From NCBI GenBank assembly GCA_019973575.1, contig BPUI01000001.1, positions 434,001 through 498,000 of the forward strand: 64,000 bases of DNA. Direction: 5' to 3'. This document shows, one piece after another, positions 18,772-27,619 of this stretch (its first letter is position 1; each line of letters opens with the position of its first letter). The notes under the pieces were generated by a model. The model saw only the letters and a program-made list of their open reading frames with translations, did not search any database and had not been told where the DNA came from. The translations under genes and the position numbers were made by a program. Source of the DNA: Gemmatimonadetes bacterium T265 (GTDB lineage: Bacteria; Gemmatimonadota; Gemmatimonadetes; Gemmatimonadales; Gemmatimonadaceae).

Positions 18772-20163
18772 TTACCGGGTTGATGATGCCAGCGCGTCCA
18801 ACGGCTCCCGCGACCGCGCCACGAGCGCGCGCGCGTCGGCCTCGGTCGGCCCCTCCGCGATCACGCGCACGATCGGCTCGGTGCCGCTCGGCCGCACGTG
18901 CACCCAGCGGTCGGGCCAGGCGAGCCGGAGCCCGTCCTGCGTGTCGCGCGTCGCGTCGGGGAACGCGGCGCCCAACGCGGCATACACCGCGTCGAGCGGC
19001 GCGTTCGGCCGGTCGAGCTTGTCCTTGACGATCGCGTACCGCGGATGGTCAGCGACGACCGCCGACAGCGGCCGCCCCTCCTCCGCCAAGAGCTGCAGCA
19101 CGAGCGCGGCGCCGAGCGGGGCGTCGCGCCCGAGGTGCAGCGCGGGGAGGATCACCCCGCCGTTCCCCTCGCCGCCGACTACCGCGCCCTCGTCGCGCAT
19201 CCGCACGGCCACGTTCACCTCGCCCACCGGCGCGCGCACCACGCGGCTCCCGGCCGCCTCGGCTACGTCGTCCACCACCCGGCTCGTCGACAGGTTCGTC
19301 ACGACCACGCCCGGCGTGTGCGCCAGCACCAGCCGCGCCGCGAGCGCGAGCGTGTAGTCCTCGCCGATCGCGCGCCCGGTCTCGTCGACGAGCGCGAGCC
19401 GGTCGACGTCGGGGTCGACCGCGAAGCCCACGTCCACGCCCGCCGCGCGGGTCAGCGCCTCCAGCTCATCGAGGTTCTCCGCGACCGGCTCGGGCGGTCG
19501 CGGAAAGTGGCCGTCTGGCTCCATGTTGACCGCCGTGACCTCGCAGCCGAGCCGCTCCAGCAGGTAGGGCATCACGACCGCCCCCGCACCGCGGCACGCG
19601 TCGAGCACGACCTTGAACCGCCGCGCGCGGATCCGCTCCACGTCCACGTAGGGCAGCGCGAGCACCTGCTCGACGTGCCGCCGCGCGGCCTCCGCGTCCG
19701 GCACCACGGAGCCGAGCTGGTCCCACGTCGCGTACACGGTCCCTTTCTCCATCCCCGCCCGCATCTCCGCCCCCTCGGCCGCGTCGAGGAACAGCCCCGA
19801 CGCGCCGATCAGCTTCAGCGCATTCCACTCGATCGGGTTGTGGCTCGCCGAGATCATCAGCCCGCCCGCGGCGTGGTGGTGCTCGACGGCGAGCTGACAC
19901 GTGGGCGTGGTCGTCATCCCGAGGTCGATCACGCGCGCGCCCACGGACTCGAGCGCGGAGACGACGACGCGGTGGAAGAGCGGCCCCGACACGCGGCTGT
20001 CCCGCCCGACGACGATCGTCCGCGCGCCGCCCCGCGCGGCGTGGCGCGCCGTCGCCCACGCGCCGAACGCCGCCGCGAAGCGCGCGACGACCTCGGGCGT
20101 GAGTCCCTGCCCAACGCGGCCGCGGACGCCGGACACGGAAACCATCAAACCTTCGTACGCCAT
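18772..20163 (-). CDS. glmM: Phosphoglucosamine mutase
   Basis: 463 aa from the ATG at 20163 (MAYEGLMVSVSGVRG). A second ATG seven codons in gives MVSVSGVRGRVG and is also plausible. The phosphoserine loop is MISASHNPIEWNALK, the metal loop DPDVDRLALVD, the sugar loop GGEGNGGVI, and the phosphate-binding loop RPSGTEPIVRV near the C-terminus. This order is diagnostic of alpha-D-phosphohexomutases. Adjacency to glmS supports glucosamine-6-P to glucosamine-1-P conversion rather than phosphomannomutase. Confidence 0.94.
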   Translation of the reverse strand: MAYEGLMVSVSGVRGRVGQGLTPEVVARFAAAFGAWATARHAARGGARTIVVGRDSRVSGPLFHRVVVSALESVGARVIDLGMTTTPTCQLAVEHHHAAGGLMISASHNPIEWNALKLIGASGLFLDAAEGAEMRAGMEKGTVYATWDQLGSVVPDAEAARRHVEQVLALPYVDVERIRARRFKVVLDACRGAGAVVMPYLLERLGCEVTAVNMEPDGHFPRPPEPVAENLDELEALTRAAGVDVGFAVDPDVDRLALVDETGRAIGEDYTLALAARLVLAHTPGVVVTNLSTSRVVDDVAEAAGSRVVRAPVGEVNVAVRMRDEGAVVGGEGNGGVILPALHLGRDAPLGAALVLQLLAEEGRPLSAVVADHPRYAIVKDKLDRPNAPLDAVYAALGAAFPDATRDTQDGLRLAWPDRWVHVRPSGTEPIVRVIAEGPTEADARALVARSREPLDALASSTR

Positions 20164-20310
20164 CGGTGCGGGATGCGAGAAATCGGGGCCGGCCGGGGGG
20201 CCACAGACCGGTGAGGCCGCGGACCGGGAGAAGGGTATGCGCGCCGGGTCGCCGGCGCAGTCTCGCAGCGCGGCGGCTACCTTGGCGCGACACTCGCCCA
20301 CCCGCGTCCG

Positions 20311-21792
20311 ATGCCCGACCCCCTCGCCGTCGTCCCCTACGCCCTCGCCGCTGCCGGCGGCCGCGTCGATGCCGCGGGCAGTAGTGACTCCGCAGGCGTC
20401 CAGCACTTCGACGCCGGGCAGCTCACCGCCGCCGGCCTCACGCTGCTCCGCCGCTCGGCGCCGCTCGTGCGCGCGCTCGCCGGCCGGCGCGCGGCGATCC
20501 TGCTCCCCACGTCGCCGGCCTTCCTCGTCGCGCTCGCCGCCTGCGAGGGCCGCGGCGCGGTGCTCGTCAATCCGCTCGCCGCGCCGCCCGAGATCGCCGA
20601 CCAGCTCGCCGACGCGGACGTCGGCGCGGTGTTCACGATCGGCGCGCTCGCCGCGCGGCTCCCCGCCGGCACGCCGCACGTGCTGCTCGACGCGGTCCCG
20701 GCCGCCGCGCGCGTCGTCGCCGCCGACGGTACCACGCGCGACCTCGACCTCGCCGCGCACGCGGGCGACGCGCTCGCGCTCGAGGGCTCGCGCGGCGCGG
20801 AGGGGCGCGACGAGGAGGCCGCCGTCGTCTACACCTCGGCGATGCGCGGGCGCTCGTTAGGCGCGGTCCTCACGCACCGCAACTTGCTCTCCAACGCGCG
20901 CGCCACGGTCGAGGCGGGCGGGCTCCGCGCCGACGACCACGCGCTCGCCGTCCTCCCCTTCTCGCACCTCTTCGGGCTCGTCGTCGCGGGACTCGCGCCG
21001 CTGCTCGCGGGCGCGCGCGTGACGACGATGGCGCGCTTCAACCCGATCACGGCCGCCGACCTGATCGCGCGGGGCGGCGTGACCTTCCTCGTCGGCGTGC
21101 CGGCCGTCTTTGCCGCGCTCGTGCAGGCGGCCGAGCGGCGCGGCGGGCTCGGTGCGAACGCGCTCCGGACGTGCATCTGCGGCGGCGCGCCGCTCCCGGT
21201 CGCGCTGCAGGAGCGCTGGCACGCGGTCACGGGCGCGGAGCTGCGCCAGGGCTACGGCCTCACCGAGGCGGGCCCAGTCTGCCTCTTCAACCGCGTCGAC
21301 CGCCCCAACCGGCGCGGCACGTTAGGCGTCCCCTTCCCGGGCGTCGCGGTCGCGGTGCGCGACGAGCAGACCGGCGCGCCGTGCGCGACCGGCGCGCGCG
21401 GCGAGATCTGCGTCTGCGGCCCGAACGTCGGCCCGGGGTACGTGAGCGGCGGCGCGGACGGGCTCGGGCGCTGGCCGGACGTCCCTCGCGACTCCTGGCT
21501 CCGCACCGGCGACCTCGGCTCGGCCGACGCCGACGGGTACGTGACCTTCCACGGCGTGTGCAAGCCGATGTTCACGCGCAACGGCTTCAACGTCTACCCG
21601 CGCGAGCTGGAGCGCGTCGTGGGCGCGATGCCGGGCGTTAGGCACGTCACGGTCCGCGCCGTCCCCGACCCCGCGCGCGAGCACGACATCGCGCTCGACG
21701 TCCAGGGCGGCGTCACGCCCGACGCGGTGAAGGCGTGGTGCGCGGCGCGGCTCAGCGCCTACAAGCAGCCGAGCGAGATCACGGTCCGCTGA
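20311..21792 (+). CDS. ANL-superfamily (acyl-CoA synthetase-like) protein with degenerate ATP loop
   Basis: 493 aa. The fold of AMP-forming acyl-CoA synthetases is clear: LPFSHLFGLVVAGLAPLLAGA, CICGGAPLPVAL, QGYGLTEAGPVC, SWLRTGDLGSADADGYVTF and FTRNGFNVYPRELE. However, the A3 phosphate loop (normally TSGTTGxPKG) reads YTSAMRGRSLGAVLTH at about residues 172-187. The protein also ends just after SAYKQPSEITVR, without the A10 PxxxGK lysine. Adenylation is therefore doubtful, or it uses an unusual site. It is transcribed alone, divergent from glmM. Confidence 0.82.
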   Translation: MPDPLAVVPYALAAAGGRVDAAGSSDSAGVQHFDAGQLTAAGLTLLRRSAPLVRALAGRRAAILLPTSPAFLVALAACEGRGAVLVNPLAAPPEIADQLADADVGAVFTIGALAARLPAGTPHVLLDAVPAAARVVAADGTTRDLDLAAHAGDALALEGSRGAEGRDEEAAVVYTSAMRGRSLGAVLTHRNLLSNARATVEAGGLRADDHALAVLPFSHLFGLVVAGLAPLLAGARVTTMARFNPITAADLIARGGVTFLVGVPAVFAALVQAAERRGGLGANALRTCICGGAPLPVALQERWHAVTGAELRQGYGLTEAGPVCLFNRVDRPNRRGTLGVPFPGVAVAVRDEQTGAPCATGARGEICVCGPNVGPGYVSGGADGLGRWPDVPRDSWLRTGDLGSADADGYVTFHGVCKPMFTRNGFNVYPRELERVVGAMPGVRHVTVRAVPDPAREHDIALDVQGGVTPDAVKAWCAARLSAYKQPSEITVR

Positions 21793-21804
21793 GCCGCTAC
21801 CGCC

Positions 21805-21916
21805 GTCGTCCCGAGCGGAGCGAGGGACCTACGGTCCGAGGTGTCGGGGCGAGGCCGGTGCACGTTCCGGTCGCCGTCACCAGGGTGAGCAGGTCCCTCG
21901 CTCCGCTCGGGACGAC
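21805..21916. repeat. Inverted-repeat pair, GTCGTCCCGAGC variant
   Basis: Two 26-base arms, perfectly complementary: 21805-21830 (starts GTCGTCCCGAGCGGAGCGAG) and 21891-21916, with a 60-base loop. They lie between the convergent ANL and hydrolase genes, 12 bases past one stop and 24 before the other. It belongs to the same family as the repeats at 25278, 35439 and 38379. Confidence 0.9.
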
Positions 21917-21940
21917 AGAGGCACCCGGAGCGCCCGCCCG

Positions 21941-22780
21941 TTACGGCTCCCCCGCCGGGGCCGCCCCGCCCGGCGCGGCCCCGCCGCCGAGCGCGAACAG
22001 GCGCCGCGGCCGCAGCTCGCGGTTGAAGAACCGCACCGTGCGCGCCTGCGCGTCCAGATCCGCGCGGCCGTCGAGCCCGTGCTTCTGCCCCGGGTAGACG
22101 ACCAGCTGGTGCACCACGCCGAGCCGCCGGAGCGTGCTGTCGACCGCGAGCGCGCGCGCGAGCGGGACCACGTCGTCGTCCCGGCCGTGCAGCAGGAGCG
22201 TGGGCGGGAGCCGCCGCACCACCGGCCGCAGCGAGTCGAAGAGCCCGCTGCCGATCCCGACGACGGCGCCCACGCGCCGGTCCTCCGCGCCTAACGCGAG
22301 CCCCATCCACGCGCCGAGCGAGAAGCCGAAGACGCCGACCCGGGCGGGGTTCACGGCCGGGTCATGCTGCACGAAGGTCACCGCGTCATCGAGCGCCGCC
22401 GTCCAGACGCGGAACTCGGCGTCCTCGCGCGCGTCGTCCGTGCGGGTGTCGCCGGTGCGGTCGAAGTAGTGCACGACGTAGGCGACGTACCCCTGCGCGG
22501 CGAGCACCTGTGCGTAGCGGCGCACGTACTGCACGCCGCTCCCGGCGACGCCGTCGGACGGGTAGAGGACGAGGACCGCCGGGCGCCGCCCCCCGCCCGG
22601 GAGTGCCACCCGCTCGACCGCGATCCGCGCGCCGCCGCTCGTGTACGCGGTGTCGGTGCTCACGACGCGCGGGTCGGACCGGTAGACTGCCGTCCGCCCC
22701 GCGCAGCCGTACGTCGCCCCGCCGGCGGCGAGGAGGGATACCACGGCGACGACCGCGAGCCGAACGCGAGACGCGTGCAT
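21941..22780 (-). CDS. Dienelactone hydrolase-family alpha/beta hydrolase, probable lipoprotein
   Basis: 279 aa from the ATG at 22780. The signal region LAVVAVVSLLAAGGATYGCAG ends in a lipobox-like Cys. The alpha/beta-hydrolase core has PAVLVLYPSDGVAGSG, the elbow VGVFGFSLGAWMGLAL (Ser in GFSLG), TLLLHGRDDDVVPLA for the Asp, and YPGQKHGLDG for the His. The DLH family normally has Cys at the elbow, so Ser makes this a general esterase or peptidase-like member. The substrate is unknown. It lies 56 bases after the HD-GYP regulator on the same strand. Confidence 0.85.
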   Translation of the reverse strand: MHASRVRLAVVAVVSLLAAGGATYGCAGRTAVYRSDPRVVSTDTAYTSGGARIAVERVALPGGGRRPAVLVLYPSDGVAGSGVQYVRRYAQVLAAQGYVAYVVHYFDRTGDTRTDDAREDAEFRVWTAALDDAVTFVQHDPAVNPARVGVFGFSLGAWMGLALGAEDRRVGAVVGIGSGLFDSLRPVVRRLPPTLLLHGRDDDVVPLARALAVDSTLRRLGVVHQLVVYPGQKHGLDGRADLDAQARTVRFFNRELRPRRLFALGGGAAPGGAAPAGEP

Positions 22781-22836
22781 GGCGCGCCCGGGTGCACGCC
22801 CGATGCCGCGGGCGACGTCCGTCGTCGGTCGACGGC

Positions 22837-23946
22837 TCACGGGTCGACGACGATGTCGCCCGCCGCCACGGCGTCCACGAACGCGGTGACCACCGCCGGG
22901 TCGTACTGCGCCCCGCTGCACCGCCGCAGCTCGGCCACCGCCGCGTCGACCGTCAGCCCCTGCCGGTACGGCCGGCGGCTCGTCATCGCGTCGAACGAAT
23001 CCGCCACGCTCGCCACCCGTGCCTCGTACGGGATGTCGTCGCCCGCGAGGCCGTCCGGGCCGCCGCGCCCGTCCCACCGCTCGTGGTGCGAGCGCACGAC
23101 GGCGAGCGCCGCGGGCCGGTCGTCCATGATCGGCTTGAGCAGGCGCCAGCCAATCACCGGGTGCGTCATGATGTGCGCGTACTCCTCGTCGCTCAGCGGG
23201 CCCGGCTTGTTGAGCACCGCCTCGCGCACGCCGATCTTGCCGAGGTCGTGCAGGTGCCCGCCGAGCTCGAGGTGCGCGACCGCGGCGGCGTCGCCCCCCA
23301 TCGCGCGGCCGATCGCGGCCGCGTAGCGCCCCACGCGCAGCGAGTGCCCGCGCGTGTACGGGTCCTTGACCTCGAGCGCGTCGGCGAGCGCCTGCATGCT
23401 CGCGAGCGAGAGCGCCTCGATGCGCCGCGCCTGCTCCGCCACGCGCGCCTCGAGCGCCCGCTGGTAGGCCCGGTTGTCGACGATTAGCCGCCGCCGCTCG
23501 AGCGCCTGGCGCACGCGCGCGCGCACCTCTTCCAGGTGGAACGGCTTCGTGAGGTAGTCCATCGCGCCCAACGCGAGGCACTGCACGGCCACCTCGACGT
23601 CCGCCACCGCGGTGATCATCACCACCGCCGTCCCGGGGTGCCGCTCGCGGATGGCATGCAGCAGTTCCACACCGTCCACCCCCGGCATCCGCAGGTCGCT
23701 CAGCACGAGCGGCGCGGGCCACTCCGCGAGCACCTCGAGCGCGGCCGCGCCGTCGGCCGCGTCGCGGCACTCGAAGCCGTCGCGCGCCATGATGCGCACG
23801 ACGAGTTGGCGCAGCCGCGGCTCGTCGTCGACGACGAGCACGCGCGCGGCCTCGTCGGGCGCGAGGAGCGCCGACACGGTCGCCGACGGCGCCGCGGCGG
23901 GGGCGGCGACGGCCGCGGCGTCGGGCGCGGGTGCGATCGCAGGCAT
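22837..23946 (-). CDS. Response regulator with HD-GYP-type output domain
   Basis: 369 aa from the ATG at 23946. After an Ala/Pro-rich leader, the receiver domain has RVLVVDDEPRLRQL, the phospho-acceptor Asp in LVLSDLRMPGVDG and the Lys in DYLTKPFHLEE. A short coiled linker leads to an HD-GYP domain with DPYTRGHSLRV, GGHLHDLGKIGV and the segment HHERWDGRGGPDGL. Canonical HD-GYP proteins read HHExxDGxGYP; here Tyr is Gly, so cyclic-di-GMP hydrolysis is likely but not certain. No cognate kinase is adjacent. The gene is divergent from the cystathionine-synthase gene with 63 bases between. Confidence 0.92.
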   Translation of the reverse strand: MPAIAPAPDAAAVAAPAAAPSATVSALLAPDEAARVLVVDDEPRLRQLVVRIMARDGFECRDAADGAAALEVLAEWPAPLVLSDLRMPGVDGVELLHAIRERHPGTAVVMITAVADVEVAVQCLALGAMDYLTKPFHLEEVRARVRQALERRRLIVDNRAYQRALEARVAEQARRIEALSLASMQALADALEVKDPYTRGHSLRVGRYAAAIGRAMGGDAAAVAHLELGGHLHDLGKIGVREAVLNKPGPLSDEEYAHIMTHPVIGWRLLKPIMDDRPAALAVVRSHHERWDGRGGPDGLAGDDIPYEARVASVADSFDAMTSRRPYRQGLTVDAAVAELRRCSGAQYDPAVVTAFVDAVAAGDIVVDP

Positions 23947-24009
23947 GCGCAACAATGTCGGCGGACGCGCCGGCCGAAGCCAGCGGCCGCGCGGGCTATT
24001 TTGTCCCGA

Positions 24010-25218
24010 ATGACACGCATCCTGGACGACGATTTCTTCACGAACGGCGGCCCCGCGGGCGCCCACGCGGGCTTCGGCACCCGCGCCATCCACGCCGGCC
24101 AGCGTCCCGACCCGACGACGGGCGCGATCATGACGCCGATCTATCAAACGTCCACCTACGTCCAGGACGCGCTCGGCCAGCACAAGGGCTACGAGTACGC
24201 GCGCGGCAAGAACCCCACGCGCGAGGCGCTCGAGCGGAACGTCGCCGCACTCGAAGGCGCGCGCCACGGCTTCGCCTTCTCGAGCGGGATGGGCTGCCTC
24301 GACTCGATCATGAAGCTCTGCCGCGCGGGCGACCATGTCGTCTGCGGCGAGAACGTCTACGGCGGCACCTTCCGCCTCTTCGACAAGCTCCTGCAGCACC
24401 TCGGCATCACGTTCACCTACGTCGACGCGCGCGACCCGCAGCGCATCGCCGACGCGATGCGCGCCGAGACGCGCATGGTGCACGTCGAGACGCCGACCAA
24501 CCCGCTCATGCGCCTCACCGACCTGCGCGCGGCGGCCGAGGTCGCGCACGCGGGCGGGCGCGACGGGCGCGCGCTGCTCGTCGTCGACAACACGTTCGCC
24601 ACGCCCTACTTCCAGCGCCCGCTGGAGTTCGGGGCCGACATCGTCTGGCACTCGTCGACCAAGTACCTCAACGGCCACTCGGACCTCGTCGGCGGCGTCG
24701 CGGTGCTGAACGACGACGACCTCGCGGCGCGCCTGCAGTTCATCCTCAACGCCGCGGGCGCGGTGCCCGGCCCGTTCGACGCCTGGCTCGTGCTGCGCGG
24801 GACGAAGACGCTGCACCTGCGCATGCGGCAGCACGACGCGAACGGGCGCGCGGTGGCCGCCTGGCTGGCCGAACGGGTGGGCGAGGAGTGCGTGCTCTAC
24901 CCGGGGCTGCCGTCGTTCCCGCAGCACGCCCTCGCCGCGCGGCAGATGTCGGGCTTCGGCGGGATGATCTCCGTCGACCTCGGCACGCGCGAGCGCGCGG
25001 CGCACGTCCTCGGCCGCACGCGGGTGTTCGCGCTCGCCGAATCGTTAGGCGGGGTGGAGTCGCTCATCTCGCACCCGGCCGGCATGACGCACGCGAGCGT
25101 CGAGCCCGAGCGGCGCGGTTCGATCGGGCTCGGCGAGGGGCTCGTGCGACTCTCCTGCGGGGTGGAGGACACCGAAGACCTGATCGAGGACCTGGCGCAC
25201 GCCTTCGAGGGACTGTGA
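24010..25218 (+). CDS. Cystathionine gamma-synthase/lyase-family PLP enzyme
   Basis: 402 aa from ATG 24010. The Cys/Met-metabolism PLP family is shown by FGTRAIHAGQRPDPTTGA, PIYQTSTYVQ, YEYARGKNPTREALE, FAFSSGMGCLDSIM and the PLP-lysine segment WHSSTKYLNGHSDLVGG near residue 217. ESLISHPAGMTHASV and LVRLSCGVEDTEDLIEDL close the protein. The family includes MetB, MetC, MGL and cystathionine gamma-lyase, which sequence alone does not separate. A role in transsulfuration or methionine synthesis is likely. An inverted-repeat element lies about 60 bases past the stop. Confidence 0.93.
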   Translation: MTRILDDDFFTNGGPAGAHAGFGTRAIHAGQRPDPTTGAIMTPIYQTSTYVQDALGQHKGYEYARGKNPTREALERNVAALEGARHGFAFSSGMGCLDSIMKLCRAGDHVVCGENVYGGTFRLFDKLLQHLGITFTYVDARDPQRIADAMRAETRMVHVETPTNPLMRLTDLRAAAEVAHAGGRDGRALLVVDNTFATPYFQRPLEFGADIVWHSSTKYLNGHSDLVGGVAVLNDDDLAARLQFILNAAGAVPGPFDAWLVLRGTKTLHLRMRQHDANGRAVAAWLAERVGEECVLYPGLPSFPQHALAARQMSGFGGMISVDLGTRERAAHVLGRTRVFALAESLGGVESLISHPAGMTHASVEPERRGSIGLGEGLVRLSCGVEDTEDLIEDLAHAFEGL

Positions 25219-25277
25219 GCGGGGGTGTGAGTCGGCGGAGCGTCGGCGCGACGGAGCGTTCGTGGCACGAGAAGCCG

Positions 25278-25346
25278 TGTCATCCTGAGCGCAGCGAAGG
25301 ATCGGTCAGCCCGGCGAGGCGATCCTTCGCTGCGCTCAGGATGACA
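25278..25346. repeat. Inverted-repeat pair, TGTCATCCTGAG variant
   Basis: Arms of 26 bases, 25278-25303 (starts TGTCATCCTGAGCGCAGCGA) and 25321-25346, are perfectly complementary with a 17-base loop. They lie between the cystathionine-synthase stop and the purD start. In RNA this would form a long hairpin just upstream of purD. Confidence 0.92.
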
Positions 25347-25378
25347 GCGGCCGCTTCGCACCGCGTCCACCGCGGCCC

Positions 25379-26668
25379 ATGAAAGTCCTCCTCGTCGGCT
25401 CCGGCGGCCGCGAACACGCGCTCGCGTGGAAGCTCGCGCGCGAGGGCGCGGAGGTCGTCGCCGCGCCCGGCAACCCGGGCCTCGCGGCGCTCGGCCGCTG
25501 CGTCCCGGCGCGCGCCGACGACCTCGACGCGCTCGTCGCCCTGGCCGAAGTCGAGCGCCCCGACTACACGCTCGTCGGCCCCGAGGCGCCGCTCGCGTTA
25601 GGCATCGTCGACCGCTTCCGCGCGCGCGGCCTGCCGGTCTTCGGGCCGACCGCGGCGGCCGCGCGGATCGAGACGTCGAAGGCGTGGGCGAAGCGGCTCA
25701 TGCTCGGCGCCGGCGTCCCGACGGCGCGTGCGTCGACGCACACCGACCCCGCCGACGCGAAGCGCGCCGCGCACGCGCTCGGCGCGCCGGTGGTCGTGAA
25801 GGCGTCGGGGCTCGCGGCCGGCAAGGGCGTCGTGGTCGCCGAGACGCTCGCGGCGGCGGCGGCGGCGATCGACGACATGCTCGTCGGCAACCGCTACGGC
25901 GCGGCCGGGGCGGAGGTGCTCGTCGAAGAGTTCATGGAGGGCGAGGAGCTGTCGCTCTTCTTCGTCACGGACGGCGAGACGGCCGTCCCGCTGCCGGCGG
26001 CGCAGGACCACAAGCGGCTGCTCGCGGGCGACCACGGCCCGAACACGGGCGGGATGGGCGCCTACGCGCCGGCCGCGCGCGCCGACGTGGCCGCCGAGGT
26101 CGACCAGCGGATCGTCGGGCCGACGCTCGCGGCGATGCGCGCAGCGGGCACGCCGTTCACGGGCCTGCTCTATGCCGGCCTCATGCTGACCCGCGACGGG
26201 CCGCGCGTCGTCGAGTTCAACTGCCGCTTCGGCGACCCGGAGACCCAGGCCGTCCTCCCCCTCATGGATGCGCTCGGCTCGCCGCTCGGCCCCATGATCG
26301 CCGGCTCGCTCGGCCTCGCGGCACCGCGCGTCGTGCGCACCGCCGACGACCCGCCGGCCGCCGTGACGACGGTGCTCGCCGCCGCCGGCTACCCCGACGC
26401 GCCGCGGACGGGCGACCCGATCACGCTCCCGGCCGACCTCCCCGACGGCGTGACGATTTTCCACGCCGGCACGGCCCGCGACGCGTCGGGGCAGCTCGTT
26501 ACCGCGGGCGGCCGCGTGCTCGCCGTCACGGCCGTGGCTGAGACGTTCGCGCGCGCGCAGGCCCTCTCGCGCGAGACCGCCGCCCGCGTCGAGTTCGCCG
26601 GCAAGCAGTACCGCGACGACATCGGCTGGCGCGAGGCCGCACGCCACGAGGCGACACGGCCGGCGTGA
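25379..26668 (+). CDS. purD: Phosphoribosylamine-glycine ligase
   Basis: 429 aa, normal length. The start MKVLLVGSGGREHALAWKL is the signature GARS N-terminus. The ATP-grasp core has VVVKASGLAAGKGVVVAET, VLVEEFMEGEELSLF, DHKRLLAGDHGPNTGGMGA and VVEFNCRFGDPETQAVLPL. It ligates glycine to 5-phosphoribosylamine in the second step of purine synthesis. It stands alone here, preceded by an inverted-repeat hairpin and separated by about 80 bases from mutM. Confidence 0.98.
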   Translation: MKVLLVGSGGREHALAWKLAREGAEVVAAPGNPGLAALGRCVPARADDLDALVALAEVERPDYTLVGPEAPLALGIVDRFRARGLPVFGPTAAAARIETSKAWAKRLMLGAGVPTARASTHTDPADAKRAAHALGAPVVVKASGLAAGKGVVVAETLAAAAAAIDDMLVGNRYGAAGAEVLVEEFMEGEELSLFFVTDGETAVPLPAAQDHKRLLAGDHGPNTGGMGAYAPAARADVAAEVDQRIVGPTLAAMRAAGTPFTGLLYAGLMLTRDGPRVVEFNCRFGDPETQAVLPLMDALGSPLGPMIAGSLGLAAPRVVRTADDPPAAVTTVLAAAGYPDAPRTGDPITLPADLPDGVTIFHAGTARDASGQLVTAGGRVLAVTAVAETFARAQALSRETAARVEFAGKQYRDDIGWREAARHEATRPA

Positions 26669-26746
26669 GGAGCAGGAAGCGGGCGCCGGCGGCGGGGTAG
26701 CATCGGCGCGCCGCGCGCGGCAGCTTCCCTCCCCCGCCCCCCGCCC

Positions 26747-27619
26747 GTGCCCGAGCTCCCCGAGACCGAGACCATCGCCCGCGACCTCGACGCCGCCCTC
26801 CGCGGCGCCGTGATCGCGGACGTCGAGGTCCCGCGCCCGTCGGTGCTCCGCGGCGTCGACGCGGCCGAGCTCGCCCGGCGCACGCGCGGCGCGCGCGTCG
26901 AACGCGTGTGGCGCCGCGCGAAGCTCATCGTGCTCGACCTCTCGACCGGCGACCGGCTCGCGGTGCAGCCGCGCTTCACGGGCACCGTCCTGCTCGAGGG
27001 TTTCGGCGAGCCCTTCCCCGAGGCGGAGCGCCGCTTCGTGCGCGTCACCTTCCGCCTCGCGGACGCCGGCGGCGGCGCCCGGGCCTTCCACTACCGCGAC
27101 ATCCGCACGTTAGGCACCGTCGCCCTGCTCGCGCCGGCCGAGTTCGACGCCGCCGTCGCCCGGCTCGGCCCCGAGCCGCTCGACGCCGCGTTCACCGCCG
27201 ACGCGCTGCGCGCCGCGCTGGGCCGCTCGGGGCAGCCGGTCAAGCGCGTGCTCATGGACCAGGCCCACCTCGCCGGCGTGGGCAACATCTACGCGAACGA
27301 GGCGCTCTGGGCGGCGCGCATCCACCCCGCCCGCCCCGCCGCGTCGCTCACCGACGCCGAGGTCCGCGCGCTGCGCGACGCCGTGGTCGACGCGCTCGAC
27401 GAGAGCGTGCACCACGGCGGCACGACGTTCGAGAACTTCCTGAGCCCGCGAGGCCGCCGCGGCGCGTACGTGCTGCACCTCAAGACCTACGGCCGCGGAG
27501 GCCGCCCGTGCTTCCGCTGCGGCGATCCGTTAGGCGAGACGCACGCGATCGACGGGCGGACGACCGTCTTCTGCGCGCGCTGCCAGCCCGCGCCCGCCGC
27601 GCACGCGGACGCCGCGTGA
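26747..27619 (+). CDS. mutM: Formamidopyrimidine-DNA glycosylase
   Basis: 290 aa with a GTG start giving MPELPETETIARDL, in which Pro2 and Glu3 are the catalytic residues after Met removal. The middle has FTGTVLLEGFGEPF and the helix-two-turn-helix segment DQAHLAGVGNIYANEALW. The C-terminal zinc finger is CFRCGDPLGETHAIDG then VFCARC (C-x2-C ... C-x2-C). It removes oxidised purines such as 8-oxoguanine. Its stop overlaps the GTG of the next gene (GTGA), linking base excision with the UvrC-like nuclease. Confidence 0.97.
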   Translation: MPELPETETIARDLDAALRGAVIADVEVPRPSVLRGVDAAELARRTRGARVERVWRRAKLIVLDLSTGDRLAVQPRFTGTVLLEGFGEPFPEAERRFVRVTFRLADAGGGARAFHYRDIRTLGTVALLAPAEFDAAVARLGPEPLDAAFTADALRAALGRSGQPVKRVLMDQAHLAGVGNIYANEALWAARIHPARPAASLTDAEVRALRDAVVDALDESVHHGGTTFENFLSPRGRRGAYVLHLKTYGRGGRPCFRCGDPLGETHAIDGRTTVFCARCQPAPAAHADAA

